Source of the DNA: Planctomycetota bacterium
GTDB taxonomy: Bacteria > Planctomycetota > Planctomycetia > Planctomycetales > Planctomycetaceae
Direction: 5' to 3'
DNA: 34,109 nucleotides
Assembly: GCA_027624335.1 (NCBI GenBank)
Contig: JAQBWV010000048.1
Coordinates: forward strand, 1 to 34,109
In this document: one piece after another, positions 33,201 to 34,109 of the stretch
How the letters are laid out: each line of letters begins with the position of its first letter
How positions within the stretch are numbered: the stretch's first letter is position 1
Translations under genes and position numbers: made by a program
The notes under the pieces: model-generated
The model's database searches: none
Told to the model about the DNA's origin: nothing
Seen by the model: only the letters and a program-made list of their open reading frames with translations

Positions 33201-33865
33201 TGTCCGGTTCAAACTTCGCCGACAGCATCGATGGCGGAGACGGCGATGATCAGTTGAGCGGCGGTAGCAGCGACGACACGTTACTAGGCGGGGCCGACAA
33301 CGATCTGATTTTCGGAGGCAGTGGCAGCGATTCAATTGACGGTGGATCGGGCAACGACAACATCTTCGGGCAGGCCGGCAACGACACGATTTCTGCCGGG
33401 GAAGGCACTGACACGGTCGGCGGCGGAGCGGGCAACGACTCGATCCGCGGCGGAGTCGGTAACGATCTGATTCGAGGGGCCAGCGGTCGCGACAGCCTGT
33501 TCGGAGAAACTGGCGACGACACGATCATTGGTGGTGCTGGTCAGGACTCAATCTCTGGAGGAGACGATGCCGACAGTCTGATCGGCAACGGCGGTTCCGA
33601 CGGCATCAATGCTGGTTCCGGCAACGATATTGTCAGCGGGCTGGGCGGAGCTGACACGATTCTCGGCCTGACCGGGAATGACACGCTGAACGGAGGCGCT
33701 CGCGGAGACATCCTCATTGGCGGTGACGACGACGATGATCTGACGGGAGAAGGTGGCACTGACACACTGGCTGGCGGCGCAGGAAATGACGTCTTCGACG
33801 ACAACAGTGAAATCAACGAGACGATTACGGAAGCCATGTTCGCCGCACTGCTGGCCCTGGCGTAG
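30284..33865 (+). CDS. LEPR-XLL surface protein: M12-like metalloprotease with RTX repeats
   Basis: Giant exported protein, 1193 residues from the ATG at 30284 (a GTG nine codons earlier is unsupported). The N-terminus lacks a classical signal; LECRLLLAA near residue 34 matches the LEPR-XLL motif of planctomycete surface proteins with Cys for Pro. A reprolysin-like domain follows (about 50-270): zinc motif H186-E187-x-x-H190-x5-H196 (HEFAHQFGATH) and Met-turn M220 in IMSYAG. Next come Ig-like or Calx-beta-like beta domains (about 275-640), a further beta domain (about 640-880), and 23 RTX nonapeptides (GGxGxDxxx) that bind Ca2+. It ends in an acidic, Ala-rich tail. No type I secretion genes adjacent. 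Probably a cell-surface protease stabilised by calcium (inference). Confidence 0.88.
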   Translation: MSFRRLFKNRTRPLRSCWRRCVPARVRDRNWQSEQLECRLLLAATPNGDELRTYRLAVSATEEYTAFFGTRVAAQQAIVNAINDINEILNRELNVNLALIIEPDIIFGEGIADPFDTNLSTILGQNQTLLDNVIGSANYDIGHVFGTFAAGGLATLNSAGMNGIKGKGASGVPSPTGTSFELLAIHEFAHQFGATHTFNGPDSARNGPTAYEPGSGSTIMSYAGILPAQFANPPVGNNLQNDPDPYFHAGSIDQMVSHLEALDALGVGTITSAVNQIPVVSAGANYTIPAGTAFSLTATGSDADGDTVLYNFEQFDVGAAQDVDPLAPDNGFSPLFRSFEPAAADISGTFTRVFPQLSDILSGTQTKGEQLPTTTRSLNFRATARDQQGGTNGDDVLLSVVDTGSTFSITTLNSTTSLTGGAVQEIAWDVAGTTANGINVSDVEIRLSTDGGLTFPYLLVTTNNDGSHTLSLPNIDTTTARFQVKAVGNVFFDITDANVTIASNAAAPGATLNESGGGTSVGEVSAVGAATDTYTIALNTTPSSAVSITITGDSDVLVSSDGTTFSSSITVTTADTTALTIHVRAFNDADVEGTHTGTITHTVAGSADASYPVGLLINTVIATVIDDERPPLVAVDLQAFDHPDPTSTDEDPKPRIRNEVPRNWTEINGSDGVFTATLFSDLIREDGSTTTIDLTVGPTSSQSNSFGTSDPDSTTVPIHSPSLTDAGGVGGWTKATANTVVANWSGLIPGEQYNVYVFVAERFNVFIDEFDVAGPPININQTVTILGEGSDDPDPFTQTTTGFGGELQINNQQGDSTQPLENFALIVTADSSGQIDIQLARDDGQSFNGTTITNVIYLSAVAIQQALTPTSEPPLSQTVLFDSGTGRLTVNLSSDEAVTIRAQNGSSGTVVVTVNGATHTEFGLVAPSVVQSIIVNGSAAANLVDLSAVTKSDFIHASGVSITILGGAGNDTLSGSNFADSIDGGDGDDQLSGGSSDDTLLGGADNDLIFGGSGSDSIDGGSGNDNIFGQAGNDTISAGEGTDTVGGGAGNDSIRGGVGNDLIRGASGRDSLFGETGDDTIIGGAGQDSISGGDDADSLIGNGGSDGINAGSGNDIVSGLGGADTILGLTGNDTLNGGARGDILIGGDDDDDLTGEGGTDTLAGGAGNDVFDDNSEINETITEAMFAALLALA
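33179..33799 (+). repeat. RTX array, 23 consecutive nonapeptide units
   Basis: Twenty-three 27-base units in phase encode GGxGxDxUx Ca2+-binding nonapeptides, with no insertion or frame change. The units diverge in sequence (for example GGAGNDTLS, GETGDDTII, AGSGNDIVS), so the array is old, unlike the Cys-rich repeat at 18088-18357. An array this long forms an extended parallel beta-roll when calcium is bound. Confidence 0.9.
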
Positions 33866-33886
33866 GTCGCGTTTCGGCAAAGTGGC

Positions 33887-34109
33887 TTACTTGCGGGGAC
33901 CACTGCTCACAAGAATCTGCCCCACAAGCTTGTCGTCCGGAAAGGTGGCCATCACGTAGGTGTTGCGGCCATCTTCGATAAGGACCGCGTGATTTGCGGA
34001 GGAGCCGATGGGGCCGTTTCGATCGGACGGTGTCAGTTTCACGACGTGTTCTCCGGCCGGTAGTTCCAGACGCGCCACTTGAATCCGGTCGGGCAGCAAT
34101 CCCCAACAT
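33887..34109 (-). CDS. C-terminal fragment of an unknown protein (gene continues beyond window)
   Basis: The last 74 codons of a minus-strand gene that enters from the right edge; its start is outside. The visible residues include RIQVARLELPAGEHVVKLTP, DGRNTYVMATFPDDKLVGQI and VSSGPRK. This pattern resembles the C-terminal part of planctomycete and proteobacterial lipoprotein-like proteins whose last domain is a beta sandwich (resemblance from memory, family not confirmed). Only a few codons at the left end of the frame are uncertain because the window stops. It converges with the metalloprotease gene, 21 bases apart, with no obvious terminator. Confidence 0.6.
   Translation of the reverse strand, partial: CWGLLPDRIQVARLELPAGEHVVKLTPSDRNGPIGSSANHAVLIEDGRNTYVMATFPDDKLVGQILVSSGPRK

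Overview
The window looks like chromosomal DNA of a planctomycete, probably order Planctomycetales. The reasons are a Big_2/DUF1549/DUF1553 cytochrome-like protein with a PPC-domain partner and a divergent DUF1501 protein, a giant surface protein with an LEPR-XLL-type N-terminus, a PmoA-like DUF6807 protein, a genuine formylglycine-generating enzyme, a secreted Ala/Pro/Cys repeat protein, and moderately GC-rich DNA. I see no phage, insertion sequence, CRISPR array, rRNA or tRNA.

Layout. 1-1340: AhpC-type peroxiredoxin and its AhpD reductant, separated by a palindromic repeat and a terminator-like hairpin. 1591-2889: O-acetylhomoserine sulfhydrylase. 3148-4826 (minus): ilvN and ilvC, branched-chain amino acid synthesis without ilvB nearby. 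5405-5761: small acidic protein. 5852-12261: two translationally coupled secreted proteins on the minus strand and a divergent DUF1501 protein. 12281-13186: Xer recombinase. 13450-15430: a short conserved-looking protein and a CsgG/LpoB-like lipoprotein with a long Pro-rich insert. 15796-17506: a Rieske-PSP1 (RicT-like) fusion and a CBM9-like protein. 17902-18489: Cys-rich repeat protein. 18997-20655: alkaline phosphatase lipoprotein. 20890-24131: CehA/McbA-type PHP metallohydrolase coupled by a 4-base overlap to a formylglycine-generating enzyme. 24271-27055 (minus): ornithine decarboxylase then homospermidine synthase, a two-gene homospermidine pathway. 28069-29016: PmoA-like protein with a clear terminator. 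29476-29964: unknown protein with a TTG start. 30284-33865: M12-like metalloprotease with 23 uninterrupted RTX nonapeptides. 33887-34109: 3' end of an unknown gene.

Best leads are the Rieske-PSP1 fusion, which joins an electron-transfer [2Fe-2S] domain to the RicT fold while lacking RicT's own Fe-S ligand segment; the Cys-rich repeat protein; the FGE coupled to a PHP hydrolase; and the homospermidine module with a conserved-looking hairpin between its two genes. Several long gene-free stretches (4827-5404, 18490-18996, 27056-28068, 29082-29475) are described individually. Starts were moved inward from the longest frame where a Shine-Dalgarno sequence or signal peptide made that clear.
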